The notes below the pieces were generated by a model. It was not told the origin of the DNA and searched no databases. It saw only the letters and a list, made by a program, of their open reading frames with translations. From NCBI RefSeq assembly GCF_000497205.1, contig NZ_AYJW01000036.1, positions 1 to 39,511 on the forward strand: 39,511 nt of DNA, read 5' to 3'. This document shows, piece after piece, positions 12,297-21,147 of the stretch. The DNA is from Saccharopolyspora rectivirgula DSM 43747 (GTDB lineage: Bacteria > Actinomycetota > Actinomycetes > Mycobacteriales > Pseudonocardiaceae). How positions within the stretch are numbered: the first letter of the stretch is position 1; each line of letters opens with the position of its first letter. The position numbers and the translations under genes were made by a program.

Positions 12297-13628
12297 GTGA
12301 ACACGCTGCCCAAGCCGGTGGCGCGCGGGTTGTCCCTGTCCGGGGTGGTCGCCCTGTGCCTGCTGACCGTGCTGACGCTGGGCTTGGGCTACGCCAACAA
12401 GGCCCGCTGCACCGGACCGGACTTCGACGAGTGGGGGCGCTCCCAACCGGGGTACCAGGAGCGCGCCTTCGGGCTGGCGTGCTACTCCGACATCCAGAAC
12501 CTGTGGATCGGCCGGAGCATCGACCGGCACGTCTTCCCCTACGTCCACGGCGGGATCTTCGACGACGGTTCGCTCTACGGGGGTGTCGTCGAGTACCCGG
12601 TGCTCACCGGGCTGCTGATGTGGCTCGGGGCGATGTTCGTGGAGACCGACGCCGGGTTCTTGGCCGCTTCGGCGCTGCTGCTGGCCCCGTTCGGGTTGGC
12701 GGTGACGTGGTGGCTGGGCCGGTTGAGCGGGTGGCGGGCGGCGCTGTGGGCGCTGAGCCCGCCGCTGGTGCTGTACGCCTTCCACAACTGGGACCTGCCG
12801 GCGGTGGCCTGCGCGGTGGCGGCGGTCTTCGCGGTGCACCGGTGGCGGGCCCCGTTGCGCCGGCGGGGTGTGCTGGCCGCGGTGCTGCTGGGCCTCGGTT
12901 TCGCGGTGAAGCTCTACCCGGGGATCTTCGTGCTGCCGCTGGCGCTGTACGTGCTCACCGGGGGCCGCGACCGGGCCGAGCTGCCCGATGGCCGCCGGTT
13001 CGACGTGGGCGGGGCCGCCCGGGTGGTGGGGGCCGCGGCGGCGACCGCGGTGCTGGTGAACCTGCCGTTCGCGCTGGCCGGGTTCGAGGGCTGGTTGGCG
13101 GCTTTCGAGTTCCAGTCCCGGCGGCAGGTGGACGTGAGCACGAACTCCATCTGGTACTGGGGTTTCCGGCAGTGGAGCGGCACCGAGGAGTTCCAGTCCC
13201 TGATGGGCGTGGTGTCCCCGGCCTTGGTGCTGCTGTCGTTCGCGGTGGCGTGCTCGCTGGGGTGGTGGCGGTTCGAGCGCACCGGGACGTACCCGTGGGT
13301 CCAGGTGTCCGCGGCGATGTTGTGCGGGTTCTTGCTGCTGCACAAGGTGCACTCGCCGCAGTACGCGCTGTGGCTGCTGCCGTTCTTCGTGCTGGTGCGG
13401 ATCCGCTGGGGGTGGATCGTCGCCTACCTGGTGGCGGACGTGGCGATGGGGATCAGCATCTTCCGCTGGTTCTACTTGAACATGATGGGCGTGCCCAACG
13501 GGATCCACGACGGGTTCACGTCCCAGGCGCTGATGATCGGGGTGTGGGGTCGGGCGGCCCTGCTGATCGGGTTGTTCGTCGCCTTCCTGGCCGCGGAACC
13601 CGCGACGGCGGACCGGTCCCGGCGGTAG
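12297..13628 (+). CDS. GT87-family (DUF2029) polyprenyl-phosphate-dependent glycosyltransferase, membrane protein
   Basis: 443 residues with about ten hydrophobic segments. GT87 proteins are GT-C type transferases that use polyprenyl-phosphate mannose to build envelope glycans. Family landmarks are an acidic first extracytoplasmic loop (CYSDIQNLW), [38 protein letters not shown] and LLLHKVHSPQYALWLLPFFV. These recur in the same order in the gene at 34980-36608, so the two are paralogues. The start GTG at 12297 is preceded by GGGGGAGG about 15 nt upstream, a long spacing. A bidirectional hairpin follows the stop. Sugar and acceptor are not determined. Confidence 0.85.
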   Translation: MNTLPKPVARGLSLSGVVALCLLTVLTLGLGYANKARCTGPDFDEWGRSQPGYQERAFGLACYSDIQNLWIGRSIDRHVFPYVHGGIFDDGSLYGGVVEYPVLTGLLMWLGAMFVETDAGFLAASALLLAPFGLAVTWWLGRLSGWRAALWALSPPLVLYAFHNWDLPAVACAVAAVFAVHRWRAPLRRRGVLAAVLLGLGFAVKLYPGIFVLPLALYVLTGGRDRAELPDGRRFDVGGAARVVGAAAATAVLVNLPFALAGFEGWLAAFEFQSRRQVDVSTNSIWYWGFRQWSGTEEFQSLMGVVSPALVLLSFAVACSLGWWRFERTGTYPWVQVSAAMLCGFLLLHKVHSPQYALWLLPFFVLVRIRWGWIVAYLVADVAMGISIFRWFYLNMMGVPNGIHDGFTSQALMIGVWGRAALLIGLFVAFLAAEPATADRSRR

Positions 13629-13643
13629 CGCCCCCGAAAAGCG

Positions 13644-13676
13644 CCGTGGCGGCGCCCCTGGGGGACGCCGCCACGG
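13644..13676. terminator. Bidirectional terminator between GT87 and fadE5 genes
   Basis: CCGTGGCGGCG (13644-13654) is complementary to CGCCGCCACGG (13666-13676), an 11-bp GC-rich stem with an 11-nt loop in the 72-bp gap between the two convergent genes. Confidence 0.8.
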
Positions 13677-13700
13677 TGTCGTCCGGTGTTCGCTCGACCG

Positions 13701-15545
13701 TCAGAAGGCGGACTCGTCGACCTCCATCAGGGAGAGGTCCGCGGCCTCGATGATCTTGCGGCGGGACTTCAGCTCCGGCAGCACGTTCTTGGCGAAGAAC
13801 CGGGCAGCCGCCAGCTTGCCCTGGTAGAACGGCTTGTCCTTCTCGGAGGCGTCGCCGTCCAGGGCGGCCAGGGCGACCTCGGCCTGCCGCAGCAGCAGCC
13901 AGCCGATCAGCAGGTCGCCCATGCTCATCAGCAGGGTGACGCTGTGCTCACCCACCTTGTAGATGTTCTTGATGTCCTCCTGGGCGGAGGTCAGGTAGGT
14001 CAGCATCGAGGTGACCATGCCCTGGGCGTCGTCGAGCGCCGCGGCCAGCAGGGCGCGCTCCTCCTTGAGCCGCTCGTCGGCGTTCTCCGCCTTGAGCGTC
14101 TTCTGGATCTGCTCGGCCAGGTAGCCGAGGGCAGCACCGTTGTTCTTGACGATCTTGCGGAAGAAGAAGTCCTGCGCCTGGATCGCCGTGGTGCCCTCGT
14201 AGAGGCTGTCGATCTTGGCGTCGCGGATGTACTGCTCGATCGGGTAGTCCTGCAGGTACCCGGAGCCGCCCAGGGTCTGCAGCGACAGGGTCAGCATCTC
14301 GTAGGCGCGCTCGGAGCCCACGCCCTTGACGATCGGCAGCAGCAGGTCGTTGACCTGGTCGGCCAGGGTGTGGTCCTCGCCGGCGGCCTTGGCCTGCTTG
14401 ACCTGGTCCTGGAAGGTGGCGGTGTAGAGGTAGACCGCGCGCAGACCCTCGGCGTACGCCTTCTGCTTCATCAGGATGCGGCGCACGTCCGGGTGGTGGG
14501 TGATGGTGACGCGCGGGGCGGTCTTGTCCGCCGCCTGGGTCAGGTCGGCGCCCTGCACGCGCTCCTTGGCGAACTCCAGGGCGTTCAGGTAGCCGGTGGA
14601 CAGCGTGGCGATGGCCTTGGTGCCGACCATCATCCGGGCGTACTCGATGACCTGGAACATCTGCCGGATGCCGTCGTGCACCTCGCCGAGCAGCCAGCCC
14701 TTGGCCGGGGTGCCGTGCTGGCCGAAGGTGAGCTCGCAGGTGGCCGAGACGTTCAGGCCCATCTTGTGCTCGACGTTGGTGACGAACACGCCGTTGCGCT
14801 CGCCGAGCTCACCGGTCTGGCTGTCGAAGTGGTACTTCGGCACCAGGAAGAGGCTCAGGCCCTTGGTGCCCGGCTTGGGCTCGATGCCCGGGCCCTCGGG
14901 GCGGGCCAGCACCAGGTGCATGATGTTCTCGGTCATGTCCTGGTCGGCGGAGGTGATGAACCGCTTGACGCCTTCCAGGTGCCAGGAGCCGTCCTCCTGC
15001 TTGATGGCCTTGGTGCGGCCGGCGCCGACGTCGGAACCGGCGTCGGGCTCGGTGAGGACCATGGTGGCCCCCCAGCCGCGCTCGATCATGATCTCGGCCC
15101 AACGGCGCTGCTCTTCGGTGCCGTTGCGCCACAGGATCGTCGCGAAGTTCGGGCCCGCCATGTACATGTAGATCGGCGGGTTGGCACCGAGGATCAGCTC
15201 GGCGGCCGCCCACTCGACGGTGGACGGGATGCCGTAGCCGCCCAGTTCGACCGGCAGGCTCAGCCGCCACCACTCACCGTCCATGATCTGCTTGAAGGAC
15301 TTCTTGAAGCCCTCCGGCAGGGTGACCGAGTGAGTCTCGGGGTCGAACTTGGCCGGGTTGCGGTCGCCCTCGGCGAAAGAGTCAGCCAGCGGCCCGGTGG
15401 CGAGCTCGTTCAGCTCCTGGAGCACGCCGCGCACGGTGTCGGCGTCGGTCTGCTCGAAAGCGCCTTTGCCCAGCTGCTCTTGAACTTTGAAGACCTCGAA
15501 GAGGTTGAACTCGAGGTCGCGGACGTTGCTCTTGTAGTGGCCCAT
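13701..15545 (-). CDS. fadE5: Acyl-CoA dehydrogenase, FadE5-like
   Basis: 614 residues, the longer type of acyl-CoA dehydrogenase close to mycobacterial FadE5 (about 611), which oxidises long-chain acyl-CoA with FAD in the first step of beta-oxidation. [18 protein letters not shown] starts the protein as in FadE5. Other landmarks are [70 protein letters not shown] and [15 protein letters not shown] with the catalytic Glu of YEGT. The ATG at 15545 follows GAGGAAG; the frame is open upstream but without similarity. Two 14-bp palindromes overlap its predicted promoter (15605-15642). The neighbours fadA2, fabG4 and htdX match the mycobacterial Rv0241c-Rv0244c group. Confidence 0.93.
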   Translation of the reverse strand: MGHYKSNVRDLEFNLFEVFKVQEQLGKGAFEQTDADTVRGVLQELNELATGPLADSFAEGDRNPAKFDPETHSVTLPEGFKKSFKQIMDGEWWRLSLPVELGGYGIPSTVEWAAAELILGANPPIYMYMAGPNFATILWRNGTEEQRRWAEIMIERGWGATMVLTEPDAGSDVGAGRTKAIKQEDGSWHLEGVKRFITSADQDMTENIMHLVLARPEGPGIEPKPGTKGLSLFLVPKYHFDSQTGELGERNGVFVTNVEHKMGLNVSATCELTFGQHGTPAKGWLLGEVHDGIRQMFQVIEYARMMVGTKAIATLSTGYLNALEFAKERVQGADLTQAADKTAPRVTITHHPDVRRILMKQKAYAEGLRAVYLYTATFQDQVKQAKAAGEDHTLADQVNDLLLPIVKGVGSERAYEMLTLSLQTLGGSGYLQDYPIEQYIRDAKIDSLYEGTTAIQAQDFFFRKIVKNNGAALGYLAEQIQKTLKAENADERLKEERALLAAALDDAQGMVTSMLTYLTSAQEDIKNIYKVGEHSVTLLMSMGDLLIGWLLLRQAEVALAALDGDASEKDKPFYQGKLAAARFFAKNVLPELKSRRKIIEAADLSLMEVDESAF

Positions 15546-15604
15546 CGAAGGCTTCCTCTCGCGCGCTGCTGCGGGCGGGCCCAGCTCGCCGGACGCCCAA
15601 GCCC

Positions 15605-15642
15605 TTACTCGTCGGTAACAAGAGGGTATTACTTGACAGTAA
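15605..15642 (-). promoter_or_regulatory. Two palindromic operators over the fadE5 promoter
   Basis: Plus strand TTACTCGTCGGTAA (15605-15618) and TTACTTGACAGTAA (15629-15642) are near-perfect palindromes of the form TTACYNNNNRGTAA, 24 bp apart. On the minus strand TTGGCA (15652-15647) and TACCCT (15628-15623) can be read as -35 and -10 boxes with an 18-bp spacer; the second palindrome fills that spacer and the first lies just downstream of the -10. This placement is typical of repressor sites. The same palindrome occurs at 18047 and 21102-21131. Confidence 0.75.
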
Positions 15643-15737
15643 CTTCTGCCAAGGAGGGTTGCCGCCACCTCGGCGAACCCGCTGCGCAACGCGCTTCCCA
15701 CCGCTTCCGGCGGCCGGCGGTGGTCGGACATCCGGTC

Positions 15738-15743
15738 TACAGT
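15738..15743 (+). promoter_or_regulatory. Candidate -10 box for ABC ATPase gene
   Basis: TACAGT lies 29 nt before the ATG at 15773 and would give a short leader containing the GGAGG ribosome site at 15763-15767. No convincing -35 box is visible. Confidence 0.35.
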
Positions 15744-15772
15744 GGCGCCAGCACGACCCAGCGGAGGCTCGG

Positions 15773-16732
15773 ATGGACGACCCGGCCGTGCGCGCGGAAG
15801 CGCTGGTGAAGACGTTCGGGGAGAACCGCGCCCTCGACGGTGTGGACCTGGAGATCCCCACCGGCCACATCCTCGGCCTGCTCGGCCCGAACGGGGCGGG
15901 CAAGACCACCGCGGTGCGCATCCTCACCACCCTGCTGCGCCCCGACTCGGGCACCGCCACGGTCGCCGGGCACGACGTGCTCACCGACCCCGGCGGAGTC
16001 CGGCGGAGCATCGGCGTCTCCGGCCAGTACGCCGCGGTGGACGAGAACCTCACCGGTTTCGAGAACCTCTACATGGTCGGCCGCCTCTACGGCATGTCCC
16101 GCGCCCGCGCCCGCGAGCGGGCCCGCGAACTGCTCGACCGCTTCCAGCTGCAGGAATCCGCCGACCGGCCGGCCAAGGGCTACTCCGGCGGGATGCGCCG
16201 CCGGCTCGACCTGGCCGGTGCGCTGGTGGCCAGACCACCGGTGGTGGTGCTCGACGAACCCACCACCGGGTTGGACCCGCGCGGCCGCATCGACACCTGG
16301 AACGTGATCAGCGAGCTCGTCGCGGTCGGCACCACCGTGCTGCTCACCACCCAGTACCTGGAGGAAGCGGACCACCTGGCCGACACGATCGTGGTGATCG
16401 ACCGCGGCCGGGTGATCGCCCGGGGCAGCGCCGAACAGCTGAAGGACCAGATCGGCGGCGAGCGCCTGCAGCTGACCGCGCAGCACGAGGAGGACCTGGC
16501 GGCGATCAGCCGGGTGCTGGCCGAAATCGGCAACGGCGAGCCCGAGATCGCGCAGCAGGTCCGCACCGCCACGGTCGCGGTGGACACCGGGACCAAGGCG
16601 CTCATCGAAGCCCTGCGGCGGTTGGACGCCGAAGGCGTTGCGGTGCAGGACGTCGCACTGCACCGCCCCACCCTCGACGACGTGTTCCTGTCCCTCACCG
16701 GCCGCCGCGCCGAAGAGGACTCGGCCAGCTGA
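15773..16732 (+). CDS. DrrA-type ABC transporter ATP-binding protein
   Basis: 319 residues. One ABC domain has Walker [10 protein letters not shown] (38-46), Q-loop region [17 protein letters not shown], signature [11 protein letters not shown] and Walker [13 protein letters not shown], followed by the H-loop region [13 protein letters not shown]. The C-terminal extension ends in [14 protein letters not shown]. Both the [10 protein letters not shown] sequence and this tail are typical of the DrrA daunorubicin-exporter ATPase family. DrrA needs a DrrB-like permease, normally the next gene, but none follows: the TGA abuts the stop of the convergent thiolase gene within TGATCA. The permease must be elsewhere or lost. 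ATG 15773 has GGAGG 5 nt upstream. It sits between fadE5 and fadA2, both on the other strand. Confidence 0.9.
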   Translation: MDDPAVRAEALVKTFGENRALDGVDLEIPTGHILGLLGPNGAGKTTAVRILTTLLRPDSGTATVAGHDVLTDPGGVRRSIGVSGQYAAVDENLTGFENLYMVGRLYGMSRARARERARELLDRFQLQESADRPAKGYSGGMRRRLDLAGALVARPPVVVLDEPTTGLDPRGRIDTWNVISELVAVGTTVLLTTQYLEEADHLADTIVVIDRGRVIARGSAEQLKDQIGGERLQLTAQHEEDLAAISRVLAEIGNGEPEIAQQVRTATVAVDTGTKALIEALRRLDAEGVAVQDVALHRPTLDDVFLSLTGRRAEEDSAS

Positions 16733-18004
16733 TCAGCGCTCCAGGATCGCCACCATGCCCTGACCGCCGGCAGCGCAGATCGAGATCAGCCCGCGCCCGG
16801 AACCGCGCTCGGCCAGCAGCTTGGCCAGCGTGACCACGATCCGACCACCGGTCGCGGCGAACGGGTGACCAGCGGCCAGCGACGAGCCGTTGACGTTGAG
16901 CTTGTCCGGGTCGATCTCCCCGAGCACCCCGTCCCGGCCCAGGCGGTTCTTGCAGAAGTCCGGGTCCTGCCAGGCCTTCAGGGTCGCCAGCACCTGGGAG
17001 GCGAAGGCCTCGTGGATCTCGTAGAAGTCGAAGTCGCCGAGCCCCAACCCGGCCCGGTCCAGCAGCCGCGGCACCGCGTACGCCGGGGCCATCAGCAGCC
17101 CCTCTTCCCCGCTGGTGTGGTCCACCGCCTCGGACACGGCGTCGGAGAAGTAGGCCAGCACCGGCAGGTTGCGCTCCTTGGCCCACTCCTCGCTGGCCAG
17201 CAGCACCGTGGAGGCGCCGTCGCTGAGCGGGGTCGAGTTGCCCGCGGTCATCGTGGCCTGCTCACCGCGGCCGAAGACCGGCTTGAGCTTGGCGAGCTTC
17301 TCCACCGAGGTGTCCGGGCGCAGGTTCTGGTCCCGGGACAACCCCAGGTACGACGTCATCAGGTCGTCGAAGAACCCGCGCTCGTAGGCGGCGGCCAGCC
17401 GCCGGTGGCTGCGCACCGCCAGCTCGTCCTGCTCCTCCCGGGAGACCTGCCAGGCCAGCGCCGTCTTCGCGGCGTGCTCCCCCATCGAGAGCCCGGTGCG
17501 CGGTTCGGCGTTGCGCGGGATCTCCGGCACGACGTGCTGCGGCCGGACCCCGGCCAGCGCCTTCAGCCGGTCGCCGAGGGTCTTGGCGTGGTTGGCCCGC
17601 AGCAGCACGCGGCGCAGGTCGTCGTTGATGCTGATCGGCGCGTCGCTCGCCGAGTCCACGCCGCCGGCGATGCCGCAGTCGATCTGCCCCAGCGCGATCT
17701 TGTTGGCCACCGAGACGAACGCCTCCAGCCCGGTGGCGCAAGCCATCTGCACGTCGTGCGCGGGGGTGCGGGGATCCAATTGCGAGCCGAGCACCGTTTC
17801 CCGAGCGAGATTGAAGTCGCGGCTGTGCTTGAGCACCGCCCCGGCGACGAATTCCCCGACCCGCTCGCCCTGCAACCCGAACCGCGCGATCAGCCCGTCC
17901 AAGGCCGCGGTGAGCATGTCCTGGTTGGAAGCTTGCGCGTAGGGGCCGCCGGACCGGGCGAACGGAATCCGGTTGCCGCCGATGATCGCCACTCGCCTGG
18001 CCAT
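16733..18004 (-). CDS. fadA2: Acetyl-CoA acyltransferase (thiolase), FadA2/FadI-like
   Basis: 423-residue thiolase, cleaving 3-oxoacyl-CoA with CoA in the last step of beta-oxidation. The nucleophile is the Cys of VQMACATGLEAF (about residue 89), followed by GGVDSASDAPI. The C-terminal catalytic pair appears as AAGHPFAATGGR (His) and ICAAGGQG (Cys). Length and these variants (GHPFAATGG rather than GHPIGASGA) fit the FadI/FadA2 branch. The frame is open to GTG 18019; I chose ATG 18004 (MARRVAIIGGNR) with GGGAG 6 nt upstream. It is divergent from fabG4 across a 95-bp gap carrying one operator-like palindrome, and convergent with the ABC ATPase with no gap. Confidence 0.92.
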   Translation of the reverse strand: MARRVAIIGGNRIPFARSGGPYAQASNQDMLTAALDGLIARFGLQGERVGEFVAGAVLKHSRDFNLARETVLGSQLDPRTPAHDVQMACATGLEAFVSVANKIALGQIDCGIAGGVDSASDAPISINDDLRRVLLRANHAKTLGDRLKALAGVRPQHVVPEIPRNAEPRTGLSMGEHAAKTALAWQVSREEQDELAVRSHRRLAAAYERGFFDDLMTSYLGLSRDQNLRPDTSVEKLAKLKPVFGRGEQATMTAGNSTPLSDGASTVLLASEEWAKERNLPVLAYFSDAVSEAVDHTSGEEGLLMAPAYAVPRLLDRAGLGLGDFDFYEIHEAFASQVLATLKAWQDPDFCKNRLGRDGVLGEIDPDKLNVNGSSLAAGHPFAATGGRIVVTLAKLLAERGSGRGLISICAAGGQGMVAILER

Positions 18005-18046
18005 CACTGACTCCCTCACTGGTGCCTGTTGCGTCAGACCTCTAAC

Positions 18047-18060
18047 CTACCGATGAGTAA
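18047..18060. promoter_or_regulatory. Palindromic operator between fadA2 and fabG4
   Basis: CTACCGATGAGTAA has the same YTACYNNNNAGTAR form as the fadE5 and TetR/SCP2 sites. On the minus strand it overlaps a possible fadA2 promoter, TCGACG, 17-bp spacer, TAGGTT. A single site here could control both divergent genes. Confidence 0.6.
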
Positions 18061-18099
18061 CTAATTCGTCGAGTGCTTGCGGACCACGCAGGAGTTGCC

Positions 18100-19437
18100 A
18101 TGGCCGACCGTTACCAGCAGTTCATTTCCTCCCCGCTCGGACGGCAGATCGCCAAGCGGCTCGGCCTGCCGAGGCCGGTCCCGCTGCGCCGCTATCGCCC
18201 GGGAGACCCGGTGGTGGCCGGCCCCGTGCTGTTCGACGCGGCCCCGGGCTCCCGCCTCCGGGAAGCCGTCAACAAGACCCTCAAATCCGTCAACGCCCAG
18301 GTCCACCAGACCCCGGTGGAAGGAGCACGCTACGCCGGCCTGGTCTTCGACGCCACCGGCATCGGCGACAGCTCCCAGCTGAAAGCCCTGCTGGACTTCT
18401 TCGGACCGGTCATCCGGCGACTCGACCGCTGCGGCCGGCTGATCGTGCTCGGCACCCCGCCCGAGGAGGAGGAGTCCCCGCGGGCCCGAGCCGCCCAGCG
18501 CGCCCTGGAAGGCTTCGTGCGCACCGCCGGCAAGGAGGTCAAGAACGGCTCCACCGCCCAGCTCGTCTACGTCTCCCGGGGCGCCGAGGACGCCATCGAG
18601 TCCACCCTGCGGTTCCTGCTGTCCGCCAAGTCCGCCTACGTGTCCGGCCAGGTGGTGCGGATCGGCCCGGCGGAGGTCCCGGACGTGGACTGGGAGCGGC
18701 CGCTGCAGGGCAAGACCGCCCTGGTCACCGGCGCCTCCCGGGGCATCGGCGAAGCGATCGCCCGCACCCTCGCCCGCGACGGCGCCAAGGTGGTCTGCCT
18801 GGACATCCCCGCCCAGGGCGGGGACCTCACCCGGGTCGCCAACAGCATCGGCGGCTCCACCCTGCAGCTGGACATCACCGCCGACGACGCCCCGCAGCGC
18901 ATCGCCGAGCACTTCGCCGAGCGCCACGACGGGCTGGACGTCGTGGTGCACAACGCCGGCATCACCCGGGACAAGACCATCGGCCGGATGAGCGAGCAGC
19001 AGTGGAACTCCGTGCTGGCGGTCAACCTCACCGCCCAGGAGCGCATCAACGAGGCCCTGCTGGCGGACGGTTCGCCGCTGCGGCCGGAGGCCCGCATCGT
19101 GTGCGTGTCCTCGATGAGCGGCATCGCCGGCAACGTGGGCCAGGGCAACTACGCCGCCTCCAAGGCCGGCGTGATCGGGCACGTCCAGGCCACCGCTCCG
19201 CTGGCGGCGGAGAAGAACGCCACCATCAACGCGGTCGCCCCGGGCTTCATCGAAACCCAGATGACCGCGGCCATCCCGCTGGTGATCCGGGAGGCCGGCC
19301 GGCGGATGAACAGCATGCTGCAGGGCGGCCAGCCGGTGGACGTGGCCGAGACGATCGCCTGGTTCGCCAACCCGGCCTCCGCCGGCATCAACGGCAACGT
19401 GGTCCGGGTCTGCGGCCAGGGCATGCTCGGCGCGTGA
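18100..19437 (+). CDS. fabG4: 3-oxoacyl-reductase, high-molecular-weight FabG4-like
   Basis: 445 residues in two parts, as in mycobacterial FabG4. Residues 1 to about 200 form a Rossmann-like, catalytically inactive N-terminal domain (YAGLVFDATGIGDSSQLKAL; RLIVLGTP). Residues from about 205 are a complete SDR reductase: VTGASRGIGEAIA for NAD(P) binding, VHNAGITRD, the catalytic Ser in CVSSMSGIAGN, YAASKAG (Tyr and Lys) and VAPGFIETQM. It reduces 3-oxoacyl-CoA or reverses that step. ATG 18100 follows GGAG. The dehydratase gene starts 10 nt after its stop, so the two form one operon. Confidence 0.92.
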   Translation: MADRYQQFISSPLGRQIAKRLGLPRPVPLRRYRPGDPVVAGPVLFDAAPGSRLREAVNKTLKSVNAQVHQTPVEGARYAGLVFDATGIGDSSQLKALLDFFGPVIRRLDRCGRLIVLGTPPEEEESPRARAAQRALEGFVRTAGKEVKNGSTAQLVYVSRGAEDAIESTLRFLLSAKSAYVSGQVVRIGPAEVPDVDWERPLQGKTALVTGASRGIGEAIARTLARDGAKVVCLDIPAQGGDLTRVANSIGGSTLQLDITADDAPQRIAEHFAERHDGLDVVVHNAGITRDKTIGRMSEQQWNSVLAVNLTAQERINEALLADGSPLRPEARIVCVSSMSGIAGNVGQGNYAASKAGVIGHVQATAPLAAEKNATINAVAPGFIETQMTAAIPLVIREAGRRMNSMLQGGQPVDVAETIAWFANPASAGINGNVVRVCGQGMLGA

Positions 19438-19447
19438 GGAGGGCACC

Positions 19448-20275
19448 ATGCCGGAACTGACCACCGCACCGAGCCTTTCCGCGCTGTACGCCAAGGCGGT
19501 CGCGACCGGCCCGACCCGGCGCGGCCGGGACCTGCCGGACACCGAGTACGTGCGCCGGGACATCGCGATCGACACCGAGCACCTGGCCGAGTACGACCGG
19601 GTGTGCGGCTTCGCCCTGCGCGACGAACTGCCGATCACCTACCCGCACGTGCTGTCGTTCCCCCTGTCGGTGCAGCTGATGACCGACCCCGGTTTCCCGT
19701 TCCCGCTGGTCGGCCTGGTGCACGTGGCGAACCGGATCGAGCAGGACCGCCCGCTGCGCAGCACCGACGTGCTGGCCCAGCGGGTCCGGGTGGCGAACCT
19801 GCGCCCGCACCCGAAGGGCACGCAGTTCGACGTCATCACCGAGACCAGCGTCGACGGGGAGGTCGTGTGGCGGGAGACCAGCACCTACCTGCGGCGCGGC
19901 AAGTCCTCGGCGGAACCGCAGCAGCGGCGCAGCGTCGACCCCGGGGAACCGATCGCCCAGTGGCGGGTGCCGGGTGACACGGGCCGCCGGTACGCCGCGG
20001 TGTCGGGCGACCGCAACCCGATCCACCTGCACCCGTTGACCGCCAAGGCGTTCGGCTTCCCGCGGGCCATCGCGCACGGCATGTGGTCCAAGGCGCGCTG
20101 CCTGGCGGCGCTCTCCCACCGGCTGCCGGGGGCGTGCGCGGTCGAAGTCGAGTTCCGCAAACCGCTGCTGCTGCCCTCCACAGTGGAATTCGCGGCGCGG
20201 CGCAACGGCGGCGGAGTGGACTTCGCCCTGCAGTCCCGGTCGGGCAAGGCGCACCTGATCGGCACGGTGCGCTGA
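19448..20275 (+). CDS. htdX: MaoC-type 3-hydroxyacyl dehydratase, HtdX-like
   Basis: 275 residues, a double hotdog protein. The hydratase-2 motif is YAAVSGDRNPIHLHPLTAKA followed by FGFPRAIAHGMW, with the catalytic Asp and His. The N-terminal hotdog half (LPITYPHVLSFPLSVQLM) lacks these residues, as in HtdX of Mycobacterium (about 280 residues). It hydrates or dehydrates 2-enoyl/3-hydroxyacyl-CoA, supplying the substrate for FabG4 or FadA2. GAGGAGGG lies just before the ATG at 19448 and overlaps the end of fabG4. Followed by a bidirectional terminator. Confidence 0.9.
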   Translation: MPELTTAPSLSALYAKAVATGPTRRGRDLPDTEYVRRDIAIDTEHLAEYDRVCGFALRDELPITYPHVLSFPLSVQLMTDPGFPFPLVGLVHVANRIEQDRPLRSTDVLAQRVRVANLRPHPKGTQFDVITETSVDGEVVWRETSTYLRRGKSSAEPQQRRSVDPGEPIAQWRVPGDTGRRYAAVSGDRNPIHLHPLTAKAFGFPRAIAHGMWSKARCLAALSHRLPGACAVEVEFRKPLLLPSTVEFAARRNGGGVDFALQSRSGKAHLIGTVR

Positions 20276-20295
20276 CCGATCGCCCAGCGGTTTCA

Positions 20296-20345
20296 GCAGG
20301 AAGGGGACTTCCCTGCCGCAGCAGGCGGGAAAACCCCCTTCCTGC
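20296..20345. terminator. Bidirectional terminator between htdX and TetR gene
   Basis: GCAGGAAGGGG (20296-20306) pairs perfectly with CCCCTTCCTGC (20335-20345), an 11-bp outer stem. The 28-nt insert can itself fold through TTCCCTGC/GCAGGCGGGAA. Both flanking genes end toward it. Confidence 0.8.
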
Positions 20346-20375
20346 GTTCCGCGGAACGCCCGGGGGCCGGTGGGA

Positions 20376-21026
20376 TCACTCCGCGTCCGGGGACCAGGAC
20401 TTCCCCTCGACGAGGTTCCCGAAGCCCATCCACACCATGTTCATCAGCCGCCGGGCCAGCCCGTCCGGGGTGTGCTCGGGGTTGTCGAACCACCACTCGA
20501 CCAGCGACTCCCCGGCGCCGACCAGCGCCGCGGCGAACGGCAGCATCTGCTCGGGGCGGCGCGGCTGCGGGGACCTCTCGGTGGCCCGGGCGAGCAGCTC
20601 GGCGATCATGCCGGTGGCGCGCTGCCGCCACTCCAGGAATTCGCTGATGAACGGCTCCTGCAGGGAAGCCGCTTGGCGGTGCAGCACCGTCCACCCGGCG
20701 CGGTTGTCGTTGACGTACGCGAAGAAACCGCGCAGCCCCTGCCACAGCTGCTGCTCGGGGCTGGACCCCGGGACGACGGATTCTCCGATGGCCTCGATGA
20801 GCCGTTCGGCCTCCTTCCGGATGCAGGCTTCGAACAGCTCTTCCTTGGCTCCGAGGTAGGCGTAGATCATCGGTTTGGAGATGCCCGCGACCTCGGATAT
20901 CTCGTCCATGGAGGCTGCGTGGAACCCCCGCGCGGCGAACACGTCCACAGCTGCGGTCAGGATTTGCCGTTCCCGGACTTCTCGCGGTAGCCGCCGGTTC
21001 CGGCGTTGTTTCTGCTCGGCCTGCAT
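20376..21026 (-). CDS. TetR-family regulator of the fatty-acid cluster
   Basis: 216 residues. The N-terminal TetR helix-turn-helix is clear: ILTAAVDVFAARGFHAASMD, then EISEVAGISKPMIYAYLGAKEELF. The C-terminal ligand domain is typical of acyl-CoA-responsive TetR proteins but has no diagnostic motif. ATG 21026 follows AGAGGTGAA. It is divergent from the SCP2-protein gene; the shared 121-bp region holds two 14-bp palindromes that also occur at the fadE5 and fadA2/fabG4 promoters. I infer that this protein binds them and represses itself and the cluster, probably relieved by an acyl-CoA. Mycobacteria also have a TetR gene (Rv0238) close to their fabG4-fadE5 group. Confidence 0.9.
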   Translation of the reverse strand: MQAEQKQRRNRRLPREVRERQILTAAVDVFAARGFHAASMDEISEVAGISKPMIYAYLGAKEELFEACIRKEAERLIEAIGESVVPGSSPEQQLWQGLRGFFAYVNDNRAGWTVLHRQAASLQEPFISEFLEWRQRATGMIAELLARATERSPQPRRPEQMLPFAAALVGAGESLVEWWFDNPEHTPDGLARRLMNMVWMGFGNLVEGKSWSPDAE

Positions 21027-21101
21027 TTCACCTCTTACGCCTGTTCCGATGCAGGTCAGGCTAGAACAGGCCGACTCGGGCCCGCGCCTTGCCAGAGAAA
21101 C

Positions 21102-21131
21102 CTACTCATGAGTAGTCTTACTGGAGAGTAG
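21102..21131. promoter_or_regulatory. Two palindromic operators between TetR and SCP2 genes
   Basis: CTACTCATGAGTAG (21102-21115) is a perfect 14-bp palindrome and TTACTGGAGAGTAG (21118-21131) a near copy 16 bp further on. For the plus-strand gene, TTGCCA (21089-21094) and TAGTCT (21113-21118) make a -35/-10 pair with an 18-bp spacer; the first palindrome covers spacer and -10, the second lies just downstream. The layout mirrors the fadE5 promoter. Confidence 0.75.
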
Positions 21132-21147
21132 GTAATGGAGGTGGCCG

